Positions 35,243 through 43,740 of a stretch of DNA of 64,000 nucleotides are shown in pieces. A program made the translations under genes and the position numbers. Source of the stretch: Amarolinea aalborgensis (lineage in GTDB: Bacteria; Chloroflexota; Anaerolineae; SSC4; Amarolineaceae); assembly GCF_900491745.1 (NCBI RefSeq), contig NZ_UETR01000002.1, positions 384,844 through 448,843 on the forward strand, written 5' to 3'. Each line of letters begins with the position of its first letter. Position 1 is the first letter of the stretch. Under the pieces are notes generated by a model. It ran no database searches. It was given only the letters and a program-made list of their open reading frames with translations, and had not been told where the DNA came from.

Positions 35243-36133
35243 GTGGTGTTGAACGAACTCCTGGCGCATGCCGATTCTTTGCGAGATCAGATCAATGCCT
35301 TGCGGCCGTTCGACCCGGATCAAGAGGCGCGCCTGGTGCAGAAGCTGAACCTGGAATGGAACTATCACTCCAACGCCATCGAGGGCAACACGCTGACGCT
35401 AGGCGAGACGCGGGCATTTCTGCTCTACGGCATCACCGCCCAGGGCAAGCCGTTTCGAGACTACCTGGACATCAAAGGCCACCAGGAAGCCATTCGCTTC
35501 CTGGAGGAAATGGTGCGTGGCGGTGCGGTGCTGACTGAGGCGGTGATTCGAGAGTTGCACCGCATCTTGCTGGTGGAGGCCTACGATGTGGACGCCATCA
35601 CTCTCGCTGGCCGGCCCACGCGGCGCCGCATCGCTCTGGGGCAATACAAAACGGCCCCCAACCACGTGCGTACGACCACGGGCGAGACGCATTTTTATGC
35701 CACCCCGCAAGAAACGCCCGCGCTCATGGGCGAGCTCATGGCCTGGTATCGGCGGGAGGCTGAGACGGGCGAGCTGCACCCGTTGGTGTTAGCCGCCACG
35801 TTCCATTTTCGCTTTGTCGCCATCCATCCCTTCGACGATGGCAACGGCCGCATGGCCCGGCTGCTGACCAACCTTATCCTCATGCAGCACGGCTTCGTGC
35901 CGGTGATCATTCCGCTTGAAGCCCGCGGCGACTATCTGTTGGCGCTGGAGAAGGCCGATGCCGGCGATCTGACGGACTTTGTCGTGCTCGTGGGGCAGGA
36001 ATTGATCCGCTCGCTGACGCTGACCCTGGCCGCGGCGCGCGGCGAGCCGTTGGAGGAGCCGGGCGGCCTGGAGCGCAGAATCCAGCGCCTGCGGGAACAA
36101 CTGGCTGCGTACGAGGCCAATTCCGGTTTCTGA
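35243..36133 (+). CDS. Fic-family AMP-transferase with N-terminal autoinhibitory motif
   Basis: A 296-residue Fic protein. The catalytic loop HPFDDGNGRMAR is intact at 195-206, and the inhibitory-helix motif [S/T]xxxE[G/N] occurs at 43-48 (SNAIEG), which makes it a class II (N-terminally self-inhibited) Fic protein. Such enzymes transfer AMP from ATP to hydroxyl side chains of target proteins; the target is not identifiable. The GTG start at 35243 follows GGAGGC with good spacing. A C-terminal helix-rich region of ~70 residues follows the Fic core. No antitoxin gene is needed, since the inhibitor is intramolecular. Confidence 0.9.
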   Translation: MVLNELLAHADSLRDQINALRPFDPDQEARLVQKLNLEWNYHSNAIEGNTLTLGETRAFLLYGITAQGKPFRDYLDIKGHQEAIRFLEEMVRGGAVLTEAVIRELHRILLVEAYDVDAITLAGRPTRRRIALGQYKTAPNHVRTTTGETHFYATPQETPALMGELMAWYRREAETGELHPLVLAATFHFRFVAIHPFDDGNGRMARLLTNLILMQHGFVPVIIPLEARGDYLLALEKADAGDLTDFVVLVGQELIRSLTLTLAAARGEPLEEPGGLERRIQRLREQLAAYEANSGF

Positions 36134-36145
36134 GCTGCAGCCGGT

Positions 36146-36174
36146 TTGGAAGGCAACCCGCGCTGCGGTACAAT
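36146..36174 (+). promoter_or_regulatory. Promoter of the GT39 gene (leaderless transcript predicted)
   Basis: TTGGAA (36146-36151) and TACAAT (36169-36174) are 17 bp apart. The ATG at 36184 is only 9 nt after the -10 box, so the mRNA is probably leaderless or nearly so. Confidence 0.55.
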
Positions 36175-36183
36175 CTCCACATC

Positions 36184-39027
36184 ATGTCAACGCGCTATGC
36201 CCATCCCGCTCGCCGCCTGTGGCCGATGCTGCTCTTGCTTCTGCTGGCCCTGGCTCTGCGCCTCTATCGGCTCTCCGCGCCCAGCCTCTGGTACGATGAA
36301 GGCGTCACCGCGGCCATCAGCCAACGCAGCCTGGCTGACCTGGCGCGCTGGACGGCTGATGACATCCAGCCGCCGCTCTACTACGTCCTGGTTGCCGGCT
36401 GGACGCGACTGATCGGCGCCAGCGAATGGGCGCTGCGCTTTCCATCCGCGGCCGCGGGTCTGTTGACTCTGCCGCTGCTGCTGGCGCTGCACCGGCGCCT
36501 CTGGCGCCTGGCCGCAGGGCCGGTCGCCCCCTCCGCGCTGCCGCTCCTGCTGCTGGCGGCGTGCGCGCCGTTGTGGGTTTATTACGCACAGGAGGCGCGC
36601 AATTACACCCTGCTGACCGCCCTGGGCGCCCTGTTCGCCTATCTCCTGCTGCGCGTGCTGACCACATCCGCGCCCCGGCCGCGGCGCTGGTTATGGCTGG
36701 CCGCCGTGCTGACCGCGGCCGCAGCGCTCTACACCCACTACTTTGCCCTCTTCCTCCTGCTGGCGCTGGGCCTCTTCTACCTGCTGGGCGTTTGGCTTCG
36801 ACGCCGCGCGGACTTGCGCCCGCGGCTGGTCGAGGCGGGGCTGGCGGGCATGGCGACTCTGCTGCTGTACACGCCCTGGCTGCCGTTTCTGCTCAACCGC
36901 TACCGGGTGGATGCCAGCTACTGGCAAGGCCCGCTGAAAATCGGCGAGGCCCTGCGCCATCTGGCGATCAACGTCACCCTCGGCGCGCCGGAGATGATGC
37001 TGGAACCGGCGGCTGTCGCCTGGCTGCCCGCCTGGGGTCTCATCGTCGCTGCGGCGCTGATCGGCCTGGGCTTAATCCTCGGCCGCCCTGGGAACCGTCG
37101 CCGCGCAGGCCTGCCCGCGCTTTTTCTGTTGCTCTACCTGCTGCTGCCCACACTCCTGATTCTGCTCCTCGCCTGGCGTACGCCCAAGTTCAACCCCCGC
37201 TATCTCATGCTGGTGACGCCCGCCTTCTACCTGCTGCTGGGCGGCGGACTGAGCAGCCTGTGGACGTGGCGCAACGGGCGCGGCCGGCCGCTGGCGGGGC
37301 TGCTGCTCGCATTAGCGCTGCTGCTTTCTGCGCAGGCCGTCAACAACTGGTTCACCGATCCTGCCTTCGCCAAAGCCGACTGGCGCGGCGTGGCCCGCTA
37401 TGTGGATTCGCATAGTCAGGGTAGTGAAGCCGTGATTCTCGTGAGCGGTCATGCTTTTCCGGTTTGGGATTACTACGCGCCGTCGCGGCCGCCGCTGCGC
37501 CTGCCGTCCTTCGATGTGCTGGATGTCAACCAGGTGCTGGGCTACAACGTAGCGACCGCCTTGCAGGCGCAGATCGCTGGACGCACGGGGGCCTGGTTGG
37601 TCACCTGGCAGGACAACGTGGTGGATCCGGTCGGTTTTGTGGCCGATCAACTCGCGCGCGTGGGCGCGGAGACGCCGTTGACCGCGCGCTTTGCGCAGGT
37701 CGGTCTGCGCCATTTTGCCCTGCCGCCGGGCGCGACCTTCAGCGCGGCGCCGCCGTTGACGGTTGCCAGCGACCTGACCTTCGGCGGCCAGGTGAGGCTG
37801 CTGGGTTGGAGCCAACCCGCGGCGGCCGGCGCGCCGACTTCCACGCTCCGCCTGGAATGGCAGGCGGTGCAGCCGCTGGCCGCGGATCTCAAGCTGGCCG
37901 CCGAAATCGTGGACGACCAGGGCCAGGTATGGGGCCGCGTCGCCGACCGCCGCCTGGCGGTGTACGATTTTCCCACGATGCGCTGGCAGCCCGGCGCGCC
38001 GGTGTTCGCCGTCGTGCCGCTGCCGCTGTGGCTGGGCGCGCCGCCTGGCGCGTATGACCTGCGGCTGCGCGTCTACGCGGAGGGGCAAACGACCGCGCTG
38101 GAGGCGTTCGACGCGGCCGGCCGTTCGCAGGGCAGCAGCGTGCGCCTGACCGGCCTGCAGGCGCCCGCGCTGGTGACGCAGGGGCCATCCGGGCCGTTGG
38201 CGCCGGCTGACGCTGTGACCCTGTCCGCGGCGTTGCACCTGGCGCCTGAATTGTCTCTTGACCGCGCCTGGCTGGCGCCGGCGGCCGCGGAGCCAGGTGC
38301 GCGCCTGGCGCTGGGGCTCTGGTGGCGGGTGGGAGCGGCGCAGCCGGCCGTGGATTACCGCTTGCAGTTGGCCTGGCAGGCCGCGGACGGCGCGATCATA
38401 CCGGGGCCAACCCTGGCGTTGGCGCGCGGCTGGGCGCCCACGGCGTGGCCGCCGCAGGCGCAGGTGCTGACGTTGGCTGCGCCGTCGCTCCCCATCACGG
38501 CCACGGCCGGCGCCTGGGCGCTGCGCTTGACCCTGAGCGGATCAGACGATGCGCCAGCCGGGGACGCCGCCATCCTGCCGCTGACCGCGCTCACCAGCAC
38601 GCGGCGCTTCGATGCGCCCGCGCTCGATATCGCCGTTGGCGCAGAATTTGACGGCGTCCTGCGCTTGCTCGGCGCCAACCTGCCGCCGCAGCCGGCGCGG
38701 CCGGGCCAGCCCTGGCGTGTAACGCTGGCCTGGCAGGCGCTTGCCTCCCCAGCGGCCGACCTGGGCAGCTTCGTCCAGCTGCTCGATGCCAACGGCCGTC
38801 TGCGCAGTCAGGCGAACCGGCCGCCAGGCGACCGTCCGACCCGCGCGTGGCTGCCCGGCGAGGTCGTCGTTGCGACCTACGATCTTGATCTGGCAGGCGA
38901 CTTGCCGCCGGGTGAATATCGCCTCATCGCCGGCCTTTATGACCCTGACCGTTCTGGCCTGCCGCGCCTGCGTGTGCAGCCCAGCGGCCAGGATGTGGTT
39001 GAACTGGCGCACATTTCTTTGCCCTGA
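36184..39027 (+). CDS. Glycosyltransferase family 39-type membrane protein with long beta-rich tail
   Basis: A 947-residue membrane glycosyltransferase. The first ~400 residues have about 11 hydrophobic helices with the GT39/ArnT hallmarks: APSLWYDEGVTA (acidic residues in the first loop) and DIQPPLYYVLVAGWTRLIGASEWALRFPS. Such enzymes use polyprenyl-phosphate sugars to glycosylate proteins or lipids on the outer face of the membrane. Residues ~430-947 are extracytoplasmic and beta-rich, with at least two sandwich repeats (TFGGQVRLLGW... and EFDGVLRLLGANLPP...), unusual in length for the family. It starts a plus-strand block of envelope genes. Its sugar and acceptor are unknown. Confidence 0.85.
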   Translation: MSTRYAHPARRLWPMLLLLLLALALRLYRLSAPSLWYDEGVTAAISQRSLADLARWTADDIQPPLYYVLVAGWTRLIGASEWALRFPSAAAGLLTLPLLLALHRRLWRLAAGPVAPSALPLLLLAACAPLWVYYAQEARNYTLLTALGALFAYLLLRVLTTSAPRPRRWLWLAAVLTAAAALYTHYFALFLLLALGLFYLLGVWLRRRADLRPRLVEAGLAGMATLLLYTPWLPFLLNRYRVDASYWQGPLKIGEALRHLAINVTLGAPEMMLEPAAVAWLPAWGLIVAAALIGLGLILGRPGNRRRAGLPALFLLLYLLLPTLLILLLAWRTPKFNPRYLMLVTPAFYLLLGGGLSSLWTWRNGRGRPLAGLLLALALLLSAQAVNNWFTDPAFAKADWRGVARYVDSHSQGSEAVILVSGHAFPVWDYYAPSRPPLRLPSFDVLDVNQVLGYNVATALQAQIAGRTGAWLVTWQDNVVDPVGFVADQLARVGAETPLTARFAQVGLRHFALPPGATFSAAPPLTVASDLTFGGQVRLLGWSQPAAAGAPTSTLRLEWQAVQPLAADLKLAAEIVDDQGQVWGRVADRRLAVYDFPTMRWQPGAPVFAVVPLPLWLGAPPGAYDLRLRVYAEGQTTALEAFDAAGRSQGSSVRLTGLQAPALVTQGPSGPLAPADAVTLSAALHLAPELSLDRAWLAPAAAEPGARLALGLWWRVGAAQPAVDYRLQLAWQAADGAIIPGPTLALARGWAPTAWPPQAQVLTLAAPSLPITATAGAWALRLTLSGSDDAPAGDAAILPLTALTSTRRFDAPALDIAVGAEFDGVLRLLGANLPPQPARPGQPWRVTLAWQALASPAADLGSFVQLLDANGRLRSQANRPPGDRPTRAWLPGEVVVATYDLDLAGDLPPGEYRLIAGLYDPDRSGLPRLRVQPSGQDVVELAHISLP

Positions 39028-39039
39028 CTTCAACATGAG

Positions 39040-39086
39040 CCGCGGATGAACACGGATCGCCACAGATTGCTTGTTTTTATGCATCG
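39040..39086 (-). repeat. Dispersed 47-bp mini-palindrome (inverted copy)
   Basis: Reverse-oriented copy of the element found at 52267, 53578 and 53691: an arm pair of type CCGTGGATGAA/TTCATCCGCGG around a conserved core (GGCGATCCG). It follows the GT39 stop by 12 bp. Confidence 0.75.
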
Positions 39087-39108
39087 TTGCACCCCTGCGC
39101 AGGGGTGA

Positions 39109-39300
39109 CTGACTTCAATTGGCGAAAGCGACGCGCTGTGGTCCCGACCGTGCCTTGAGACTCTGGAGCCGCAGAAGGGCGCCCTGACTTCAATTGGCGA
39201 AAGCGGCGCGCTGTGGTCCCGACCGTGCCTTGAGACTTTGGAGCCGCAGAAGGGCGCCCTGACTTCAATTGGCGAAAGCGGCGCGCTGTGGTAGACTTGC
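39109..39300 (+). repeat. Tandem 75-bp repeats (2.5 copies) leading into a gene
   Basis: Units start at 39109, 39184 and 39259, each opening with CTGACTTCAATTGGCG. The last, truncated copy changes at its end to GTAGACT, giving TTGGCG (39269-39274) and TAGACT (39292-39297) at 17-bp spacing, a plausible promoter for the lipoprotein gene that follows. Confidence 0.8.
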
Positions 39301-39364
39301 GCTATGGCTGCGCCACGGCTGCCGCCCGGCGCGGCCATGATTCTGACCGTTTTTCGTGACCTTC

Positions 39365-40678
39365 ATGCACTGGATCAAAAAACGTACGCGATGGTTGCTC
39401 GTGCTGTGCCTGGTCAGCCTGGCTGTGCTCAGCACGGGTTGTGTTTCCTTGTTGCGTCCCCTCCTTGCCAACGTCAGCGTGGACCCTGCGCTCATCTCGC
39501 CCAACGCCGATGGCAAAGATGATGTCACCCGCATCCGCTACACCCTGGGCCGCAATGCTGACCTCTCGATCACCTTCACCGACGCGGCCGGCCAGGTCTA
39601 TCACTTTCGTGACCGACGGCCGCGTTCGCCCGGCAAATACGAAGTGTTGTGGGGCGGTACGGTCAACCAGCCGCGCGTGCTCGACACGGCCGCCGGCCGC
39701 CAGCTCGTGGACAGTTGGGTGCTGCCGGATGGCGCTTACACCTGGGCCATCACCGCGACCGAAGCCAACGGCCGCATGCAGCAGATCACCGGCGCCATCA
39801 CCCTGCAAGGCGGCGATACGCAGCTTCCTCTGCTCAACAACTTCAGCGTCGTGCCGCAGGAGTTTCGTCCGAACCAGGACGGCCTACGCGACGACTGGGT
39901 TTCGATTTCCTACTACCTGACCAAGAAAACCGATAGCGTCAATGTCTACCTGGTGAATCCGGCGCAGCCAGACGTGAAGTATTATCTCTCTGAAAGCGAA
40001 CGCGTGATCAAGCCGGGTGATAGGGGGTATCACGAATACCGCTACGAAGGCGGCGTGGACAAAGGCGCGGAACCGCCGCCCGACGGCGCCTACACGATCG
40101 TGGGCGAGGCGCGTGATCTGGCGGGCAACCATGTGGTCGTCTCCTCGACGCTCACCATCAAGGAAGGTGGCAAGCCGCGCGCCGACATTCTGCAGGGCGA
40201 AATTGACTGGCAGGGCGAGATCAACCGCGTGGTGGGCGTACCGCTTGGCGGCACGCTGTGCTTCACGGCCACGGTGTCCAATGAGGGCACGGTGCCCATT
40301 CGTACGGCCGGCCCCTGGCCGGGACAGACCTACAAGTTCAGCCAGAACTACAACACGCTGGCCGTTGAAAACAACGACAAGTCGTGGTACCAGCAGGCCG
40401 GCGTCTGGCGCTTCGGCGTCAATTACGACACCACCGGGGTGGACTTTCCCTTCCGTTGGGCGATTGGCCGGCCGCAAGACCTGGAACGGCGCGTGATTGA
40501 CGGCACGGAGCAGTATTACTTGATGCCCGGCCAGCGCGGCCAGGTCAACGGCTGCATTCAGTTCGACCAGGCGCCGCCATCCGCGACGAATTTCTGGTGG
40601 GGCGGGCTGATTCACGAGTTCGTGGCCGTGGCCAACAACTACGTGGATCGCATCAGCGTTGAGGTGGGCCAGCCGTGA
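39365..40678 (+). CDS. Secreted lipoprotein with repeated FlgD-Ig-like domains
   Basis: A 437-residue exported lipoprotein. The N-terminus has a basic segment, a hydrophobic helix and the lipobox VLSTGC, so it is lipid-anchored on the outer face of the membrane. Two FlgD-Ig-like units follow: the first near VDPALISPNADGKDDVTRIRYTLGRN, the second near VVPQEFRPNQDGLRDDWVSISYYLT, each with the N-x-D-G pattern. The remainder (~260-437) is a beta-rich region with no recognised family. The ATG at 39365 is preferred; a GTG at 39356 is possible and neither has a good ribosome site. It lies in an envelope glycosylation cluster; function unknown. Confidence 0.8.
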   Translation: MHWIKKRTRWLLVLCLVSLAVLSTGCVSLLRPLLANVSVDPALISPNADGKDDVTRIRYTLGRNADLSITFTDAAGQVYHFRDRRPRSPGKYEVLWGGTVNQPRVLDTAAGRQLVDSWVLPDGAYTWAITATEANGRMQQITGAITLQGGDTQLPLLNNFSVVPQEFRPNQDGLRDDWVSISYYLTKKTDSVNVYLVNPAQPDVKYYLSESERVIKPGDRGYHEYRYEGGVDKGAEPPPDGAYTIVGEARDLAGNHVVVSSTLTIKEGGKPRADILQGEIDWQGEINRVVGVPLGGTLCFTATVSNEGTVPIRTAGPWPGQTYKFSQNYNTLAVENNDKSWYQQAGVWRFGVNYDTTGVDFPFRWAIGRPQDLERRVIDGTEQYYLMPGQRGQVNGCIQFDQAPPSATNFWWGGLIHEFVAVANNYVDRISVEVGQP

Positions 40679-40742
40679 TGCCCATTCGTCGGGATGGGGC
40701 CTTGCGCCTGCCTCACGGGCGACGCTCAGGGATCGCCTCGCC

Positions 40743-41738
40743 ATGAGCGACGAGCCGTCCATGCTGCGCCTGGCGATTGTCATCGTCAGTTGGAATGTGC
40801 GCGAGCTGCTGGCCGGCTGTCTCGCGGCGATTGCCGCCAGTCAGCAGCCCCCAGATCTGGCCTGGGACGTGTGGGTGGTGGACAACGCCTCGGCCGACGG
40901 CAGCGCGGATATGGTGGCCGCGGCCTTTCCCTGGGTGCATCTGCTGCGCCAGGCGGAGAACCTGGGCTTTGCGCGCGGCAACAACGCCGCCCTGCGCCAG
41001 ATGGGCTTCGACGCCGCGGCGGCGACGCCGGCCAGCGCGCCTCTGCCTGATTTCGTGCTCCTGCTCAATCCTGACACGGCGGTGGAGCCAAGGGCGCTGG
41101 CCGCGATGGTGCAATTTCTGGCGAGCCATCCACAGGCCGGCGGGTGCGGCGCCCAGCTGGCCTATGGCGATGGCCGTTTTCAGCACGGCGCTTTTCGTTT
41201 CCCAGGCCTGTGGCAGCTCTTCTTTGATTTCTTTCCTGTCCACGGTCGCGTGCTGGCGTCACGCCTGAATGGTCGTTATCCCCGCGCCTGGTACACAGCC
41301 GGCCGGCCCTTTCCGATTGACGCGGCGCTGGGCGCGGCGCTGATGCTGCGCGGCGCGGCGATCCAGGCCGTCGGCCTGCTGGACGAGGGCTATTTCATGT
41401 ACTGCGAGGAAATTGACTGGTGCTGGCGTCTGCGCGATGCCGGCTGGCCGTTGTGGTGCGTGCCCGCGGCGCGCGTCACCCATTTCGAAGGACAGAGCAC
41501 ACGCCAATTCCGCGGTGAAATGATCGTGGCTCTCTGGCGCAGCCGCCTGCGCCTCTACGCGCGCCGTTACGGCCCTCTGCGGCATTGGCTGGCGCGCGGC
41601 TTGATCCAGATCGGCATGGCGGCGGAGATGCGCCGCGCGCGTCGTCAGGCGGGGCAGGGCGCGTTGACGGCCGCGGAATTGGAACTGCGGCTGACCGCGT
41701 ACCGGCAAGTGACGGCCCTTGCCCGCGCCGGGTCTTGA
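40743..41738 (+). CDS. Glycosyltransferase family 2 (rhamnosyltransferase-like)
   Basis: A 331-residue GT2 enzyme of the WcaA/rhamnosyltransferase type. The GT-A motifs are clear: VIVSWNVRELLAGCLAAI (N-terminus), VVDNASADGSADMV, NLGFARGNNAAL, LLLNPDTAVEP (metal-binding D-x-D equivalent) and GYFMYCEEIDWCWRLRDAGW (acceptor/catalytic region). It probably adds a sugar from a nucleotide donor to a cell-surface polysaccharide or lipid. The ATG at 40743 precedes the first motif; the longer reading upstream overlaps the lipoprotein gene. The next GT2 gene follows 43 bp downstream. Confidence 0.9.
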   Translation: MSDEPSMLRLAIVIVSWNVRELLAGCLAAIAASQQPPDLAWDVWVVDNASADGSADMVAAAFPWVHLLRQAENLGFARGNNAALRQMGFDAAAATPASAPLPDFVLLLNPDTAVEPRALAAMVQFLASHPQAGGCGAQLAYGDGRFQHGAFRFPGLWQLFFDFFPVHGRVLASRLNGRYPRAWYTAGRPFPIDAALGAALMLRGAAIQAVGLLDEGYFMYCEEIDWCWRLRDAGWPLWCVPAARVTHFEGQSTRQFRGEMIVALWRSRLRLYARRYGPLRHWLARGLIQIGMAAEMRRARRQAGQGALTAAELELRLTAYRQVTALARAGS

Positions 41739-41781
41739 TTGGCAACTGCTTTCTGTGCACATGGGGAGAACACACTAACCG

Positions 41782-42543
41782 ATGCCACCCACGCTCGCTG
41801 TGGTCATTTTGACCAAGAACGAAGCCCGTCATATTACCGACTGCATCGCCAGCGCAGCCTGGGCCGACCGTGTGGTCGTCTCAGACTCCTTTAGCGACGA
41901 TGGCACCCCAGATCTGGCGCAAGCCGCCGGCGCGGAGGTGATTCAGCGCCCGTTCGAAGGCTGGGCGCGGCAGCGCAACCACGCGCTCGAGGTCACGGCG
42001 GCTGATTGGATCTTCTTCCTGGATGCCGATGAACGTATCACACCCGAATTGGCTGCCGAGCTGCGTGAGGTGGCGCCGCGCAGCGAGGTGGGGTGGTGGG
42101 CGCCGCGCTTCAATTATATCGTGGGCAAGCGCATGGGACATGCCGGCTGGTACCCTGATTACCAACTACGCCTGCTCAAACGAGGCAGTGCGCGCTATGA
42201 CTTGTCACGGCCTGTGCACGAAGTGGTCTTGCTGGATGGCGCCGAAGGACACCTGCGCCATCATCTGCTGCACTACAACTACGATTCCTGGGCGCAGTTT
42301 CATCGCAAGCAGACCACCTATGCCGCGTATGAGGCCAAAATCTTGAAGGAACGAGGCGTACGCCCGCGGCCGCACAACTACCTTTTGCAGCCGCTGCGAG
42401 AATTCCGTCGTCGCTACATCACCCTGGCAGGCTGGCGCGACGGCTGGCACGGACTGAAGCTGAGCACCCTTATGGCGTGGTACACCTACCGCAGCTACGT
42501 GGACCTGGCGCAGTTGTGGCGGAGGGAAGAGAGGGGAGATTGA
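41782..42543 (+). CDS. Glycosyltransferase family 2 (KdtX/LpsE-like)
   Basis: A 253-residue GT2 of the family that includes lipopolysaccharide core beta-glucosyltransferases (KdtX/WaaE-like). Motifs: VVILTKNEARHITDCIAS, VVVSDSFSDDGTPDLA, GWARQRNHALE, DWIFFLDADERITPEL (D-x-D), and the YPDYQLRLLKRGSARYD...RPVHEVV region typical of this subgroup. The acceptor cannot be told; Chloroflexota usually lack LPS, so a capsule, glycolipid or glycoprotein is likelier. Its last codons (RREERGD) lie in a purine-rich low-complexity repeat that continues after the stop. It is the last gene of the GT block. Confidence 0.88.
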   Translation: MPPTLAVVILTKNEARHITDCIASAAWADRVVVSDSFSDDGTPDLAQAAGAEVIQRPFEGWARQRNHALEVTAADWIFFLDADERITPELAAELREVAPRSEVGWWAPRFNYIVGKRMGHAGWYPDYQLRLLKRGSARYDLSRPVHEVVLLDGAEGHLRHHLLHYNYDSWAQFHRKQTTYAAYEAKILKERGVRPRPHNYLLQPLREFRRRYITLAGWRDGWHGLKLSTLMAWYTYRSYVDLAQLWRREERGD

Positions 42544-42650
42544 AGACCGGAGACCGGAGACCGGAGACCGGGGACCGGAGACCGGAGACCGGAGACCGGT
42601 CACGAGGTGTGACACTTGATCTCCGGTCTCTAATCTCAAATCTCCGATCT
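42544..42650. repeat. (GAGACCG)n low-complexity repeat with inverted counterpart
   Basis: About eight tandem copies of the heptamer AGACCGG/GGAGACC run from 42544 to ~42600, followed by the complementary ATCTCCGGTCTCT-type sequence at ~42618-42650. The two halves can pair, so it may terminate both convergent neighbours. The same repeat family lies inside the radical SAM gene at 56501-56635. Confidence 0.85.
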
Positions 42651-43121
42651 CTATTCCGCAATCCCCAGCCGGCGCAGAATCTGCGGCTCGCCTTGCGTAA
42701 GCAGCTGCTCCAGGTTATTGGCGCAGCGTTCGTATTCGACCAGCGCTTCACCGTACGGATCGTGCACATCGTCGTGTTTGCCGCTCATCTCGCTGAGTAA
42801 GAACACCTTGCCCAGGTACTGCGGAGCCGTGTAGAAAATCGAGCGCCGGTGCGCTTCCTCCATCACCAGCACGATGTCGGCTGCTTTCAGGTCTGCCACT
42901 TCCAGCGTGTGGCCGACGTGGTCGCTGATGTCAATGCCGCGCTGCCCCAGCGTGATCTGCGCATTGGCGCTGGCCGGTTTTCCGTCCAGGGCATAGATGC
43001 CCGCCGAGGAGACGCTGACCTGCGCGTCGAGACCCGCGTCGTGCAGGCGTTGGCGCATGAGGCCGGCTGCCATCGGCGAGCGGCACACGTTGCCGGTGCA
43101 GACAAAGAGAATCCGTTTCAC
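42651..43121 (-). CDS. Low-molecular-weight protein-tyrosine phosphatase
   Basis: A 156-residue LMW-PTP. The P-loop CTGNVCRS at 8-15 (nucleophile Cys8, Arg14) and the general-acid loop DPYG (Asp121) are both intact. Bacterial members (Wzb/Etp/YwlE type) dephosphorylate tyrosine kinases that control polysaccharide export or arginine phosphorylation; the C-terminal EYERCANNLEQLL resembles YwlE-like enzymes. The start is a GTG at 43121, three bases after the hpf stop, implying translational coupling. It may regulate the polysaccharide genes convergently encoded next to it, but that is inference. Length is normal. Confidence 0.92.
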   Translation of the reverse strand: MKRILFVCTGNVCRSPMAAGLMRQRLHDAGLDAQVSVSSAGIYALDGKPASANAQITLGQRGIDISDHVGHTLEVADLKAADIVLVMEEAHRRSIFYTAPQYLGKVFLLSEMSGKHDDVHDPYGEALVEYERCANNLEQLLTQGEPQILRRLGIAE

Positions 43122-43124
43122 GGC

Positions 43125-43694
43125 TCAAGCCAGCTCTGGTTGCAGCAGTCCGTAGTCGCCATCCGCGCGGCGGTAGACCACGTTGACGCGATTATCATCC
43201 ACGTTGTAGAACACATAGAAGTCATGTCCGAGCAGTTCCATCTGCTCGATGGCCTCTTCGTCGCTCATCGGGCTGATGGGGAAGCGCTTGGTGCGCACAA
43301 TTTTGCCGGACACAGTTTCTTCTTCCGCAGCCACCGCTTCCATCTCGATGGCCGCAGTCTCCATCTGCTCCGCGCGATCAATGTCACGACCACGGCCGCG
43401 TTGGCGCTTGTCCTTGAAACGCTTGATCTGGCGATTCATCTTGTCCACCACGGCATCAATGGACGCGAACATGTCATCGCTCTTCTCTTCTGCGCGCAGG
43501 ATAGAGCCATTGGTGCGCAGCGTCAACTGGGCCACCTGACGATCGCCGGCGCGCCTGGAATTCTGCGTGACCAACTCCACGCGCGTTTCCTGGATGCCCG
43601 GGAGGTAGCGGTCCAGGCGCCCAATCTTCTTCTCAACGTACTGCTTGAGCCAGTCGGTCACTTCAACATTCTTGCCAGTGATATGCAGTTCCAT
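43125..43694 (-). CDS. hpf: Ribosome hibernation promoting factor, long form (HPF/RaiA)
   Basis: A 189-residue long-form HPF. The N-terminal S30AE/RaiA domain (about 1-100, MELHITGKNVEVTDWLKQYVEKKIGRLDRYL) binds the decoding centre of the 30S subunit; the C-terminal domain (about 130-189, IVRTKRFPISPMSDEEAIEQMELLGHDFYVFYN) drives 100S dimer formation. The linker is basic and charged. AAAGGTG precedes the ATG. It is followed by the LMW-PTP gene and preceded by comF on the same strand, 46 bp away. This gene order (comF-hpf) is common in Gram-positive-type genomes. Confidence 0.95.
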   Translation of the reverse strand: MELHITGKNVEVTDWLKQYVEKKIGRLDRYLPGIQETRVELVTQNSRRAGDRQVAQLTLRTNGSILRAEEKSDDMFASIDAVVDKMNRQIKRFKDKRQRGRGRDIDRAEQMETAAIEMEAVAAEEETVSGKIVRTKRFPISPMSDEEAIEQMELLGHDFYVFYNVDDNRVNVVYRRADGDYGLLQPELA

Positions 43695-43740
43695 CGTCTG
43701 ACACCTTTCTAGGTTGTGAAATCAGCCTTGGGACCATTTC

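Noticed and set aside
35035..35538. Plus-strand open frame overlapping the Fic start
   Set aside because: It overlaps the well-supported Fic frame in another phase and lacks a ribosome site and any domain.
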